DNA from: Blautia sp. MSJ-19
GTDB lineage: Bacteria; Bacillota; Clostridia; Lachnospirales; Lachnospiraceae
Direction: 5' to 3'
DNA: 64,000 nucleotides
Assembly: GCF_018918125.1 (NCBI RefSeq)
Contig: NZ_JAHLQA010000006.1
Location: forward strand, 1 to 64,000
Each line of letters starts with the position of its first letter. Position 1 is the first letter of the stretch. The notes under the pieces are model-generated. The model saw only the letters and a list, made by a program, of their open reading frames with translations, had not been told where the DNA came from and did no database searches. Made by a program: the position numbers and the translations under genes. This document shows positions 35,064-43,850 of the stretch, one piece after another.

Positions 35064-35990
35064 ATCAAAAGAAAACACGAAAACCTAAAAACAACAAACA
35101 AAATTAAAAAATCATTCAATTCATAGCATATATAAATGTTACATGAAAAGGATGAAATCAAAGAAAGGACAAGGTGATACCGTTGGGAAAGTAGCCATTT
35201 ATCTTCAATATGAGAAGTGACAGAAATCAAGTTTCCTGCAAGAAAGACCTGATACATAAATTATCCATTATTTAAAACAGATTATCGGAATACATTCGGA
35301 AGAAAATATCAAATATATTACCTGGCGAACAGGACTTTCAGAAAAAGGATAATCTTTATAAACGTATTACAGGTATATAGAATTGATTACTCATATTGAA
35401 TAACTGTCACAAACCTGATACAAAGACTTTTGAATATGTGTAAAGAAACATTTTCAAATATTGAGATCCATAGGACGTGAGTTATATGAATCAAAGCTTT
35501 GCATCAGAAGAATATCTTCTCACAAAAGATATTAGAATAGAAATAATAAAAACCTTATTCCCTAAGAAAACAGTTTGAAATTTAAGAAGTTAAGTTTGGA
35601 GCTGCTCTAGTCTGAAGGAAAAGATTTTAAAGATTATTTCAAAATGAAATTGTAATCCGTAAATTATAATTTCGACTCTATGAACTTTCTAAATGAACCG
35701 AATGATAAACATCATCTCGTTTGTGAGCAGGAAATTAAAGAAACTGTAACCGAATGAAGACACAATATAAAATAATATTATAAAAACTAAATAAAGAAGA
35801 TTGAATGAAGTATACTATAAGAGGTATCAGAGGATTTCAATCAGCAAACAAGACGAAAAGTTTTGAAAGAACAAAGAGGTAAATTAAAATTGAATATTGA
35901 AGATTGTTAGGACGGTCATCATTTCAGGATTATGAAAAGTAATTGTTAAGAGAAGTGATGACCGTCTTACATTATTGTTTGTACACGGGA
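35064..35990 (+). ncRNA. Candidate large non-coding RNA, AT-rich, about 0.9 kb
   Basis: This stretch follows a near-consensus promoter and has no convincing ORF on either strand (longest plus-strand run about 30 codons at 35485). It shows several local stems: TGAA.ATGT/ACAT.TTCA (35430-35455), an 11-bp stem with one G-T pair (35646-35656 with 35663-35673, loop CCGTAA), GATTGAA/TTCAATC (35799-35805 with 35836-35842) and a 15-bp 3' stem with one wobble (35911-35925 with 35952-35966). Short motifs recur (ACCTGATAC at 35247 and 35414, AACCGAATGA at 35696 and 35749). Size, setting and A-richness recall the large RNAs ROOL, GOLLD and OLE of Firmicutes, but I cannot match any consensus by eye. A decayed gene is the main alternative. 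Confidence 0.45.
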
Positions 35991-36029
35991 AACAGCCGGA
36001 CTGTTGTATAAAAAAGATTTTTACGTTAT

Positions 36030-36073
36030 ACTCTCCATAGAATGCAGAAATTGCATAAAAGGAGAGTTTTTTT
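36030..36073 (+). promoter_or_regulatory. Terminator-like hairpin that contains the ribosome binding site of the next gene
   Basis: ACTCTCC (36030-36036) pairs with GGAGAGT (36061-36067), with an inner stem ATGCA/TGCAT (36042-36046 with 36052-36056), and T7 follows directly. GGAGAG is also the only ribosome binding site for the ATG at 36074. The element could terminate transcripts from 35 kb and, when transcribed, hide the start of the pseudouridine synthase gene. Confidence 0.6.
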
Positions 36074-36772
36074 ATGTGTAATATAGAAGATATGATTTTG
36101 TTTGAAGATAAAGAAATTGTGGTGTGCCATAAGATGGCTGGTGTAGCCGTTCAGAATGCAAGGGTTGGAGCTGCAGATATGGAAAGTATGTTAATGAATT
36201 ATCTGGCGACCAGAAATCCAGGTAAGATTCCATACCTGGGTATCGTACATCGGCTGGATCAGCCGGTGGAGGGTGTCCTTGTTTTTGCGAAGACAAAAAA
36301 AGCAGCGGCCGGACTGACGAAACAGATCACATCGGGCAGTGTGATCAAGGAATATCTGGCGGTGACAGACAGAATGCCGGCGAAGCAGAAAGACCGGCTG
36401 GAAGAGTTTCTGAAAAAAGACGGCAGAAGCAATACTTCATCTGTGGTAACAGACAAAATACAGGGGGCCAAGAAAGCGGTTCTTGATTATGAAGTACTTG
36501 AGGAACTGGAGGATGATCGGACTGGCACAGGCAAAAGAGTTCTTGTAAAAATCCAGTTGGAAACAGGGCGTCATCATCAGATACGTGTACAGATGGCGCA
36601 TGCAGGAATGGCACTTCTTGGAGATCGAAAATATAATGCTGGAGATAAGTCGGGGCTGCCGTTAGGGCTGTGTTCCTGTCATCTTGTTTTTCGTCATCCG
36701 ACTAACGGGAAAAAAATGGGATTTCGGGTAACTCCAAAGGGCGAATGTTTTGCAGGTTTCCCAAATCTGTGA
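36074..36772 (+). CDS. RluA-family RNA pseudouridine synthase
   Basis: A 232-residue enzyme that isomerises uridine to pseudouridine in rRNA or tRNA. The motif IVHRLDQPVEGVLVFAKT (about 56-73) holds the catalytic aspartate, and LETGRHHQIRVQMAH plus GDRKY are the remaining RluA signatures. The variant HRLDQPVEG instead of HRLDxxTSG marks a divergent clostridial subgroup. No S4 RNA-binding domain is present. It is probably controlled by the hairpin that embeds its ribosome site. Confidence 0.9.
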   Translation: MCNIEDMILFEDKEIVVCHKMAGVAVQNARVGAADMESMLMNYLATRNPGKIPYLGIVHRLDQPVEGVLVFAKTKKAAAGLTKQITSGSVIKEYLAVTDRMPAKQKDRLEEFLKKDGRSNTSSVVTDKIQGAKKAVLDYEVLEELEDDRTGTGKRVLVKIQLETGRHHQIRVQMAHAGMALLGDRKYNAGDKSGLPLGLCSCHLVFRHPTNGKKMGFRVTPKGECFAGFPNL

Positions 36773-36926
36773 CTTCAAATCTGGTAAAATTGCCGTATTT
36801 TCTTCTAAAAAATGAAAAAACTATGAAATCTATAGACGCAAAAATGAAAATGTGTATAATGTAGAAAGATAACGGAGCAAAGGTAATTAAACTGCGAAGC
36901 AGTTATTTGGTTATGAGCAAGTAGCA

Positions 36927-36949
36927 AAGCGGATTGCGAATATCCGCTT
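36927..36949. repeat. 23-bp palindromic repeat, copy 1
   Basis: AAGCGGAT and ATCCGCTT arms form a dyad 62 bp before the orphan binding-protein gene. The same 23-bp element in reverse orientation, with about one or two changes, occurs at 57118-57140 ahead of the GH36 gene. The adjacent AACTGCGAAGCAGTT (about 36889-36903) is another palindrome. The gap 36773-37010 holds no ORF. Confidence 0.6.
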
Positions 36950-37010
36950 GATCGTACAGTAATGACAAGGCGCATTTGTATAAATCTATAAAAGAAAAGA
37001 GGAAAATACG

Positions 37011-38138
37011 ATGAAAAAAGCAGCTGTTGTGGTGCTTTTTCTTGTTGGAGCAGTAGTTGTGACAGGAGAAAACGGTAAAATGGGCGGCTTTGGTAATTTT
37101 GTTGCGGATGTGCAGGCAGAGGATGAGCTGCCGGATAATGACGAAGCCCAGGAAGAATTGGTAGCAGCCGGTGAGGAAGAGCCGGAAGCTGACCGAGTAT
37201 CTCAGATTGATACGACGATCACGATCGGAGCCGGAAGCAGGATTGCGGTTGTGAGTAAAGCTACGTCTGGAGAATATTGGAAACTGGTACGTCAGGGGAT
37301 GGAAGATGCTGTAAAGGATATCAACACGGCATATAGTTTTTCATCAGATGAAGCAGTTACTATGACTTTTGAGGGGGCATCAGATGAGCAGGATGTAGAA
37401 ACGCAGGTGAATACTCTGGATGCAGTTATTGCCGAGAATCCAACGGTTCTGTGTATGTCAGCGGGAGATATTGAATCCTGTCAGGCACAGCTGGAGGCAG
37501 CAAGTGAGAATGGAATCCCGGTAGTAGTATTTGATTCCAATGTCAATGAAGATGAACTTGTAGCTGCATTTCGTGGAACAGACAATACCTATGTAGGAAA
37601 GCTTGCAGCAGAGAAGCTTGCAGCAGCCATTGGCGGTTCAGGTAAGATCGCAATATTTTCTGCACAGGAAAAGACAGAGAGCTCCCAGAAGCGTGTGGAA
37701 GGATTTAAAGAAGCACTTGCAGATTATCCGGATATTACAGTTGTGAGTGAGCTTTATACGGATAAAGTTAATGACATGTCTACTGCAATGGCAGATGTAT
37801 TGAAAAGGTATCCGGATCTGAACGGTGTATTCTGTACAAATGAGAGTGTTTCTGACCAGTATCTTTCTCTCGAAAAGGGAGAAAAATCTCCGATTATGGT
37901 TGGAGTGGATGCAACAACTGCGCAGCAGAAAGCAATCGCAGAAGGACAGGAGCTGGGAACTGTCTCCCAGGATCCGTATGATGTAGGATATCAGACTATC
38001 ATTGCAGCGGCACAGGCGATGTCTACAGACGATGAGCAGGCAGCAGCCGTAGAGAAAAATGTTCTCCTTGAGCCGGAATGGATTGATGCGACAAATATTG
38101 ATGATCCGTCGAACAGCAACTATCTGTATGGCAAATAA
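37011..38138 (+). CDS. Orphan ribose-type (Peripla_BP_4) substrate-binding protein without lipobox
   Basis: A 375-residue secreted binding protein. Residues 1-36 hold a hydrophobic signal without a lipobox cysteine, then an acidic linker (about 37-65) and a two-lobe sugar-binding fold (RIAVVSKATSGEYWKLVRQG, PVVVFDSNV, GVFCTNESVSDQYL, VGVDATTAQQKAI, GTVSQDPYDVGYQTI). The fold is that of RbsB/ALS-type proteins that feed carbohydrate ABC importers or chemosensors. No permease or ATPase is next to it, so it may serve a distant transporter or signal to the anchored protein encoded just downstream. Confidence 0.82.
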   Translation: MKKAAVVVLFLVGAVVVTGENGKMGGFGNFVADVQAEDELPDNDEAQEELVAAGEEEPEADRVSQIDTTITIGAGSRIAVVSKATSGEYWKLVRQGMEDAVKDINTAYSFSSDEAVTMTFEGASDEQDVETQVNTLDAVIAENPTVLCMSAGDIESCQAQLEAASENGIPVVVFDSNVNEDELVAAFRGTDNTYVGKLAAEKLAAAIGGSGKIAIFSAQEKTESSQKRVEGFKEALADYPDITVVSELYTDKVNDMSTAMADVLKRYPDLNGVFCTNESVSDQYLSLEKGEKSPIMVGVDATTAQQKAIAEGQELGTVSQDPYDVGYQTIIAAAQAMSTDDEQAAAVEKNVLLEPEWIDATNIDDPSNSNYLYGK

Positions 38139-38161
38139 AATTTACAAAAGATATTTTTCAG

Positions 38162-38202
38162 AAAGAGATGTTAATATTTCACAATATTAATGTCTCTTTT
38201 TT
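38162..38202 (+). terminator. Intrinsic terminator
   Basis: AGAGA.TTAATATT pairs with AATATTAA.TCTCT around a 4-nt loop, followed by T6. Confidence 0.85.
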
Positions 38203-38325
38203 GTTGATTAATTTTACTTAAATTAATTGACTTTAACCTAATGAATAATAAAATTAAGCTAACAAGTTGAAAAATAGTAAATCAGAGAATCGACAAAATC
38301 AAGAAATAAAAAGAACAGGTAATCT

Positions 38326-39018
38326 ATGAAGAAGTCAGAGAAACAAAAATGGATGGAACTGAATCAAGAACAGCGAAAGCAGTATTTCCTGGATTATTAT
38401 CTGTTTCCGGTGAGTGTGATCATTATAATTCTGGCGATCGTGTGCTTCCTCGGATGGCATTTCTTCCTGAAGCCGGATGAGGAGAATTTACTTTATGCGG
38501 CGGTTGTGGATGATTCACTGGATCAGGAGAAGCAGGAACAGGCGGTTCTGGATATGCAGGATATTCTTGGAGCAGACGGTAAATATAAACAGATACATAT
38601 TGATGATTCCTTTTATCTGAAGGATGGTGCACTGGACAAGATTCAGGTTTATCTGCACAGTCAGCAGATTGACGTATTGATTCTGGATCAGGATGTTTTT
38701 GAGGAATTTGCGGGTTATGGATATTTCCGGAGTCTGGATGAACTGACCGGAGAGGATCTTGCTGAGAAATATGATACAGATTATGTGTATGCTGCGGGCT
38801 ACAGAGATACGGATGAGATTTCTTTTGAGGACCACGAGACGGGGCAGGGAGCGACGGAAGCATACGGGCTGAGCCTGGAAGGTAAGAATCGTTTTACAGA
38901 CATGACGGGCGGTTATCTGGAGCATCCGGTCTTTGCGGTAGCGGTGGATGCACCAAATCCGGAGAATGCACTTAAATTTTTGGATTATCTGATGAACGGA
39001 GAGGGAGGAGAAGAGTAA
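38326..39018 (+). CDS. Single-pass membrane protein of unknown function
   Basis: A 230-residue protein with a short charged N-terminus, one helix (about 27-48, SVIIIILAIVCFLGWHFF) and an extracytoplasmic domain of about 175 residues with regularly spaced acidic positions. The domain has an alpha/beta look (IDVLILDQDVFEEFAGYGYFRSL, FAVAVDAPNPENALKFLDYLM) suggestive of a small binding-protein-like fold, but I recognise no family. Its stop overlaps the start of the YesL-like gene (TAATG), so the two are made together. Confidence 0.65.
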   Translation: MKKSEKQKWMELNQEQRKQYFLDYYLFPVSVIIIILAIVCFLGWHFFLKPDEENLLYAAVVDDSLDQEKQEQAVLDMQDILGADGKYKQIHIDDSFYLKDGALDKIQVYLHSQQIDVLILDQDVFEEFAGYGYFRSLDELTGEDLAEKYDTDYVYAAGYRDTDEISFEDHETGQGATEAYGLSLEGKNRFTDMTGGYLEHPVFAVAVDAPNPENALKFLDYLMNGEGGEE

Positions 39019-39653
39019 TGGCGTTTAAGGACACATTTCGTGGAGACAGCACATACAGCCAGATCATGACCAAGGTGTTTGATATTTTCTGGCTCAGTGT
39101 GATCAGCATTTTGTGCTGTATTCCGGTGATCACGATCGGGGCATCCTTAAGTTCACTCTATTATGTAATGCTGAAACTGGTGCGGGATGAAGAGACAGCC
39201 GTGACCAGGAATTACTTTAAAGCGTTTAAGCAGAATTTTGTGCAGTCTTTGCCGGTGACGTTGTTTCTTCTGGTGATCATTGGGATCCTGACAGCAGATT
39301 TTCATATTTTGGGACAGAATGGCAGTCAGAATGCGTCTATTATATATGGATGCTGTGTAGTCATACTTCTGGCAGCGGCGGCAGTTTTTTCCTATGTATT
39401 TCCGCTGATGGCACGTTATCAGAATACGCTCCGCAGAACATTTGAGAATGCTGCCCGGCTTGCAGCGAGCCATCTGTGGCAGACAGTAGTCATGGTAGTG
39501 GTAAATCTTTTTCCGTTGGGATGGTTCCTGATCTCCGCAGAGACATTTGCGGCTGTTTTCTGGATCTGGGTCTTTGTCGGAATGGGAATACAGGCATTTG
39601 TGAATTCTCTTATTATAAGGAAGATATTTGATAAACTTGAAGTTGAAAACTAA
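39018..39653 (+). CDS. YesL-like DUF624 membrane protein
   Basis: A 211-residue protein with about five helices. The start FDIFWLSVISILCCIPVITIGASLSSLYYVMLK is the conserved first part of the DUF624/YesL family, commonly found beside carbohydrate ABC transporters and hydrolases; molecular role unknown. It shares one base with the upstream membrane protein and ends 110 bp before the phosphohexomutase, so it could be a link between sugar sensing and the mannan locus. Confidence 0.8.
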   Translation: MAFKDTFRGDSTYSQIMTKVFDIFWLSVISILCCIPVITIGASLSSLYYVMLKLVRDEETAVTRNYFKAFKQNFVQSLPVTLFLLVIIGILTADFHILGQNGSQNASIIYGCCVVILLAAAAVFSYVFPLMARYQNTLRRTFENAARLAASHLWQTVVMVVVNLFPLGWFLISAETFAAVFWIWVFVGMGIQAFVNSLIIRKIFDKLEVEN

Positions 39654-39762
39654 GACAGAAACTTAAGATAAATTGCTGAAACCGGGAATTTTGTCAGAAG
39701 AAAGGCAAACAGAAATGGGAGAAAACAACGAAAGTTGTTTACATAAAAAGGAGGATATGACA

Positions 39763-41487
39763 ATGGGATATCGCGAAACTTATGAAATGTGGTGTACAGA
39801 TCCATATTTCGATGAGAAAACAAAAGAAGAATTAAGAAATCTTGCAGGTGACGAGAAGGAGATTGAGGATCGCTTCTATCGTCAGCTTGAGTTTGGAACA
39901 GGTGGTCTTCGTGGAATGATCGGTGCAGGAACAAACCGCATGAACATTTATACGGTTCGTCAGGCAACACAGGGACTTGCAAACTATATTCTGGCGCAGA
40001 ACGGACAGGACAAGGGCGTTGCCATTGCACACGATTCCCGTATCATGTCACCGGAGTTTGCAAGAGAGGCAGCACTCTGCCTGAATGCAAACGGAATCAA
40101 AACCTATCTGTTTGAATCCCTGCGTCCGACACCGGAGCTTTCTTTTGCGGTAAGAGAACTTGGCTGTATTTCCGGTATCGTGATCACAGCCAGCCACAAT
40201 CCGAGAGAGTACAACGGATACAAAGTATACTGGGAGGACGGCGCACAGATCACACCGCCGCATGACAAAAATATCCTTGCGGAAGTTGCCAAAGTGACAG
40301 AATTCTCCATGGTAAAGACAATGGAAGAGGATGCTGCGAGAGCAGAAGGACTTTTTAATATCATTGGAACAGATTTTGACGACAAATATATCGCACAGCT
40401 CAAGAAACAGAGTATCCATCCGGAGATCATTCCGGAGATGGCGAAAGACATGAAGATCGTCTACACACCACTTCACGGAACAGGTAACATTCCGGTACGC
40501 CGTGTTTTGCGCGAACTTGGTTTTACTCAGGTCTATGTAGTAGAAGAGCAGAAGAAACCGGACGGAACTTTCCCGACCGTACCGTATCCGAACCCGGAAG
40601 ATGAGAACGCATGGACACTTGCGATGAAACTTGCGAAAGAAGTCGACGCAGATATTGTGCTTGCAACGGATCCGGATGCAGACCGTCTCGGCGTGCATGC
40701 AAAGGATACAAAGACAGGCGAATACATCAGCTTTACAGGAAATATGTCCGGTATGCTGATCGCAGAATACATCCTGAGAGAACGCACAAAGACAGGAACC
40801 ATGCCGGAAAATCCTGCTCTTGTTGAAACTATCGTTACCACAGATATGGCAAAAGCAGTGGCAGCAGAATACAATACAGCTCTGATCGAAGTTCTGACAG
40901 GATTCAAGTATATCGGTGAGCAGATCCGTCATTTCGATGAGACAGGCGCTCATCACTATGTATTTGGTCTGGAAGAAAGCTACGGCTGTCTTGCAGGAAC
41001 CTACGCCCGTGACAAGGATGCACCGGTTGCGGTTATGATGCTCTGTGAAGTAGCTGCTTATTACAAGAAACAGGGCAAGACCCTCTGGGATGCAATGCTT
41101 GACATGTACGAGAAATACGGCTATTACAAAGAAGGACTTGCAACCGTTACCCTCAAAGGAATTGACGGATCTCAGAAGATTCAGGCGATGATGGATGATT
41201 TTCGTCAGAATCCGCCGAAAAAACTCGGAGATTTTGAAGTCCTGGCATACCGCGATTACAAAGAAGATGTACGCAAAGATCTGGCGACAGGCAAGACAGA
41301 ATCCACCGGACTTCCGACTTCAAACGTTCTCTATTATGAACTCGAAGACAATGCATGGTGTTGTGTAAGACCATCCGGTACGGAACCGAAGATCAAATTT
41401 TATTTTGGCGTAAAGGGAGCTTCTCTCGAAGATGCTTCTGAGAAACTTGAAGGTCTCAAGAAAGCCATGACAGAAAAAGAAGCATAA
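39763..41487 (+). CDS. Phosphoglucomutase/phosphomannomutase (PgcA-like)
   Basis: A 574-residue alpha-D-phosphohexomutase. Catalytic serine S144 in TASHNP, metal loop DPDADR (D303, D305, D307), sugar-specificity loop GLEESYGCL and phosphate-binding RPSGTEPKIK are intact. Length matches the PgcA group. At the head of the mannan locus it probably converts the mannose-1-phosphate made by GH130 enzymes to mannose-6-phosphate, and perhaps glucose phosphates too. Start set at 39763, 8 nt after AGGAGG; the in-frame ATG at 39757 is too close to that site. Confidence 0.9.
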   Translation: MGYRETYEMWCTDPYFDEKTKEELRNLAGDEKEIEDRFYRQLEFGTGGLRGMIGAGTNRMNIYTVRQATQGLANYILAQNGQDKGVAIAHDSRIMSPEFAREAALCLNANGIKTYLFESLRPTPELSFAVRELGCISGIVITASHNPREYNGYKVYWEDGAQITPPHDKNILAEVAKVTEFSMVKTMEEDAARAEGLFNIIGTDFDDKYIAQLKKQSIHPEIIPEMAKDMKIVYTPLHGTGNIPVRRVLRELGFTQVYVVEEQKKPDGTFPTVPYPNPEDENAWTLAMKLAKEVDADIVLATDPDADRLGVHAKDTKTGEYISFTGNMSGMLIAEYILRERTKTGTMPENPALVETIVTTDMAKAVAAEYNTALIEVLTGFKYIGEQIRHFDETGAHHYVFGLEESYGCLAGTYARDKDAPVAVMMLCEVAAYYKKQGKTLWDAMLDMYEKYGYYKEGLATVTLKGIDGSQKIQAMMDDFRQNPPKKLGDFEVLAYRDYKEDVRKDLATGKTESTGLPTSNVLYYELEDNAWCCVRPSGTEPKIKFYFGVKGASLEDASEKLEGLKKAMTEKEA

Positions 41488-41491
41488 AAGT

Positions 41492-41524
41492 TGCTGTGAA
41501 CAAAGGGAACAGTAGCCAGAAATC
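41492..41524. repeat. Partial copy of the 143-bp repeat element (right end)
   Basis: The stretch starting GTTGCTGTGAAC and continuing GAACAGTA matches the right end of the element at 9637-9779 in most positions over about 33 bp. No left end is found nearby, so this is a solo end. Confidence 0.5.
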
Positions 41525-41627
41525 TGACGCATAAACGGCTTTTGTGGTGAATCACTTGATTTTGCCATATAACTGTGATAATTTTAAGTTATAATATTAA
41601 GCGATACTTAAAAAAGAGGTTTAACAG

Positions 41628-42668
41628 ATGGCAAAAACGGTCAGATTAATAGATATAGGAAAAAAATTGAATGTCAGTGCGGTTACGGTCTCCAAGGCAC
41701 TTTCCGGACAGAAAGGTGTCAGCGAGGAAATGCGAGAGAAGATCGTCCGCCTGGCAGATGAAATGGGATACAAACGGAGTGACAGTCAGATCGAGAGCAG
41801 CAAAGAGAAGAGCTTTACGATCGGTGTTATTGTTGCAGACAGATATCTTGGGGAAAATCAGTCCTTTTACTGGAAACTTTATCAGGAGATCTCCAAATGG
41901 GCGATCTCCCGGAACTGTTTCCCGATGCTGGAGGTAATCAGCCATGAAGTGGAGAAACGAAGTGAACTCCCGAAGGTCATCCTTGAGAAGAAGGCAGACG
42001 GTCTGATCGTGATGGGTGAGTTTAAGCATGGCTATGCGGAATTTCTTGCAGAAAATATTCCGGTACCAACGGTGAATCTGGATACCACGGGACGCGGCAA
42101 AGTTACTGACTGTGTGGTTTCCAACAACCTGATGGGCGGATATGAGATGACGAACTATCTGTTTGAGATGGGACACAGTAAGATTGGATTTGTGGGAACG
42201 AGACTTTCCACGACCAGTATTGATGACCGTTTCTTCGGATATCTCAAGTCGATGATGGAGCATGGCATGACGGTTCATGAGGACTGGATCCTGGATGACC
42301 GTGACAGAGAGACCGGATTTGTGGATGTGCAGAATAAATTTGAACTTCCAAAAGAAATGCCGACAGCTTTTTTCTGCAACTGTGATGGAACAGCCAGCCT
42401 GCTGATCCAGAAACTGGCACAGAATGGCTATTCTGTTCCGGAGGATGTTTCCGTGATCGGATTCGATAATTATATTCCGGATCAGTTCGGCGGTGTCGGG
42501 CTTACGACCTATGAGATCAACACCAAAGAAATGGCAAAGCGCACCGTTCACATCATTCTTCATAAGCTGAGAAATGACAATTATTCCACCGGTATCTTTA
42601 TGTTGCCGGGTAAGTTTGTGGAGAGGGACAGCGTGAAACGGATTGCCCCTGCTGTACCGTTTGTCTGA
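41628..42668 (+). CDS. LacI-family transcriptional regulator
   Basis: A 346-residue repressor. The helix-turn-helix and hinge (VRLIDIGKKLNVSAVTVSKALSG ... RLADEMGYKRSD, residues 3-55) bind operator DNA; residues 60-340 form the two-lobe sugar-sensing domain (IGVIVADRYLGE, VVSNNLMGGYEMTNYL, VIGFDNYIP). It faces the mannan operon and probably senses a mannose-containing ligand. Its last 71 bp overlap the 3' end of the convergent AraC-type gene, so full-length transcripts of the two would be antisense to each other. Confidence 0.92.
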   Translation: MAKTVRLIDIGKKLNVSAVTVSKALSGQKGVSEEMREKIVRLADEMGYKRSDSQIESSKEKSFTIGVIVADRYLGENQSFYWKLYQEISKWAISRNCFPMLEVISHEVEKRSELPKVILEKKADGLIVMGEFKHGYAEFLAENIPVPTVNLDTTGRGKVTDCVVSNNLMGGYEMTNYLFEMGHSKIGFVGTRLSTTSIDDRFFGYLKSMMEHGMTVHEDWILDDRDRETGFVDVQNKFELPKEMPTAFFCNCDGTASLLIQKLAQNGYSVPEDVSVIGFDNYIPDQFGGVGLTTYEINTKEMAKRTVHIILHKLRNDNYSTGIFMLPGKFVERDSVKRIAPAVPFV

Positions 42669-43572
42669 ATTTTCCCGGTGTCATAGACTCGTATTTTTTG
42701 AACAAATTAATAAAGTGGTTTGTATTTTCATAACCGATCATACTGCTTATTTCATGGATGGAAAAATCTGTGGTAAGCAGTATTTTTTTTGCTTCTTCCA
42801 GACGTTTTCGTGTCAGATACTGCAGAGGCGGAAGTCCATAGCAGGCAGAAAATTCACGGCAGAGGCGATAACGGTTGATCTTGAAAGTCTCCTCAAACTG
42901 TCTGAGTGAAAAATCTTTCGGGTAATGATTGTCCAGAAAATCTTTCATTTCAATCAGATACCAGGCGGCATTGGAAGGATCCGTAGTGGGTGCAGGATAG
43001 CAGGAAGTGCACAGAAGTGCCAGGATTTCTGTCAGATTGCGGTGCATGAACAGAAGATCCGAAATATCCGGCTTCTGGCGGACAGACAGAAGAGAACGCA
43101 GATCATGGAGGATCGGTGAGACGGAAGTAATATGAAAACAGTTGCTTTTCTGGTTATGGAGAATGTTTATATACATGGAAAGACTGTTTCCATCGATAAA
43201 AAACAATTTGAAATTCCATGGAAGGACAATGCTTTGCAGTGTAAAAGACTGATTGCAATTCAAAAAAAGCAGCTGGTTGTCTGCAACGGAATATTCTGTA
43301 CCTCCGGCGGTTGTGATCCGTCCAACGCCGCTGTCAGTATATAGAAGGAGTCCACATTCTATAGGGGAAAAATGAAACGCAAATGGGGAGTCAGCGTTCA
43401 GATTTCCACCGCCTAACAGATGCAGAAAGTCAGAAACGGAAAGAGCTGGTTCCGGAAGTGGTGAGTACCGGTAAATATTAGGAAGCAGAAATTCAGCAGA
43501 ATATTCTATGTTTACCATTTTACGATTATGAATAGAAGAAAGAAAGATTTCCTTAAAATTTACTGTATCCAT
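42598..43572 (-). CDS. AraC-family regulator, divergent from the mannan ABC operon
   Basis: A 324-residue regulator. Residues 1-150 form a cupin-like sensing region (FHFSPIECGLLLYTDSGVGRI, VADNQLLFLNCNQ), and residues 225-310 form the AraC double helix-turn-helix (FSLRQFEETFKINRYRLCREF ... IHEISSMIGYENTNHFINLFKK). It lies head to head with the binding-protein gene, 278 bp apart, where the operon promoter has a good -10 but no clear -35, so activation by this protein is plausible. Start at 43572 follows GGGAGG. Overlaps the lacI-type gene tail to tail. Confidence 0.9.
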   Translation of the reverse strand: MDTVNFKEIFLSSIHNRKMVNIEYSAEFLLPNIYRYSPLPEPALSVSDFLHLLGGGNLNADSPFAFHFSPIECGLLLYTDSGVGRITTAGGTEYSVADNQLLFLNCNQSFTLQSIVLPWNFKLFFIDGNSLSMYINILHNQKSNCFHITSVSPILHDLRSLLSVRQKPDISDLLFMHRNLTEILALLCTSCYPAPTTDPSNAAWYLIEMKDFLDNHYPKDFSLRQFEETFKINRYRLCREFSACYGLPPLQYLTRKRLEEAKKILLTTDFSIHEISSMIGYENTNHFINLFKKYESMTPGKFRQTVQQGQSVSRCPSPQTYPAT

Positions 43573-43703
43573 ATAAAGTCCTCCCAGCAGATTAATCAAT
43601 AAATAAGCTAAAATAAACTAAAAATTAATTCAAATCAATTTTAAAAGATTTTCAACAAGAAATCCATAAAAAATATGCACAAAAAACAATTATAAAAATT
43701 GGA

Positions 43704-43825
43704 TATAATACATGAAAATGTGAGATTAATCAAGAATATATGATAATTAGCAAAAATAATTAATGCAAAAATTAAGTGGATATATATAATTAAATTAAAG
43801 TTAAACGTAAGCAAAACAACTTTAA
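43704..43825 (+). promoter_or_regulatory. Mannan operon control region
   Basis: TATAAT at 43704-43709 lacks a recognisable -35. Downstream, TTAAAGTT (43795-43802) is inverted at 43818-43825 (AACTTTAA), 26 bp before the binding-protein start, so it would lie in the leader and could be a repressor site. A 15-bp stretch at 43799 resembles a CcpA cre with two changes. The whole 278-bp gap 43573-43850 is AT-rich and without ORFs. Confidence 0.4.
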
Positions 43826-43850
43826 AGAATTCCAGAAGGAGGACACAAAA

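Noticed and set aside
35485-35577. 30-codon ORF (starts MNQSFASEEYLLTK) inside the candidate RNA
   Set aside because: Weak ribosome site, and nothing recognisable. Kept only as a caveat to the non-coding reading.
43799-43813. CcpA cre-like site in the mannan operon leader
   Set aside because: The conserved TG is inverted to GT; too weak to call as a separate feature.
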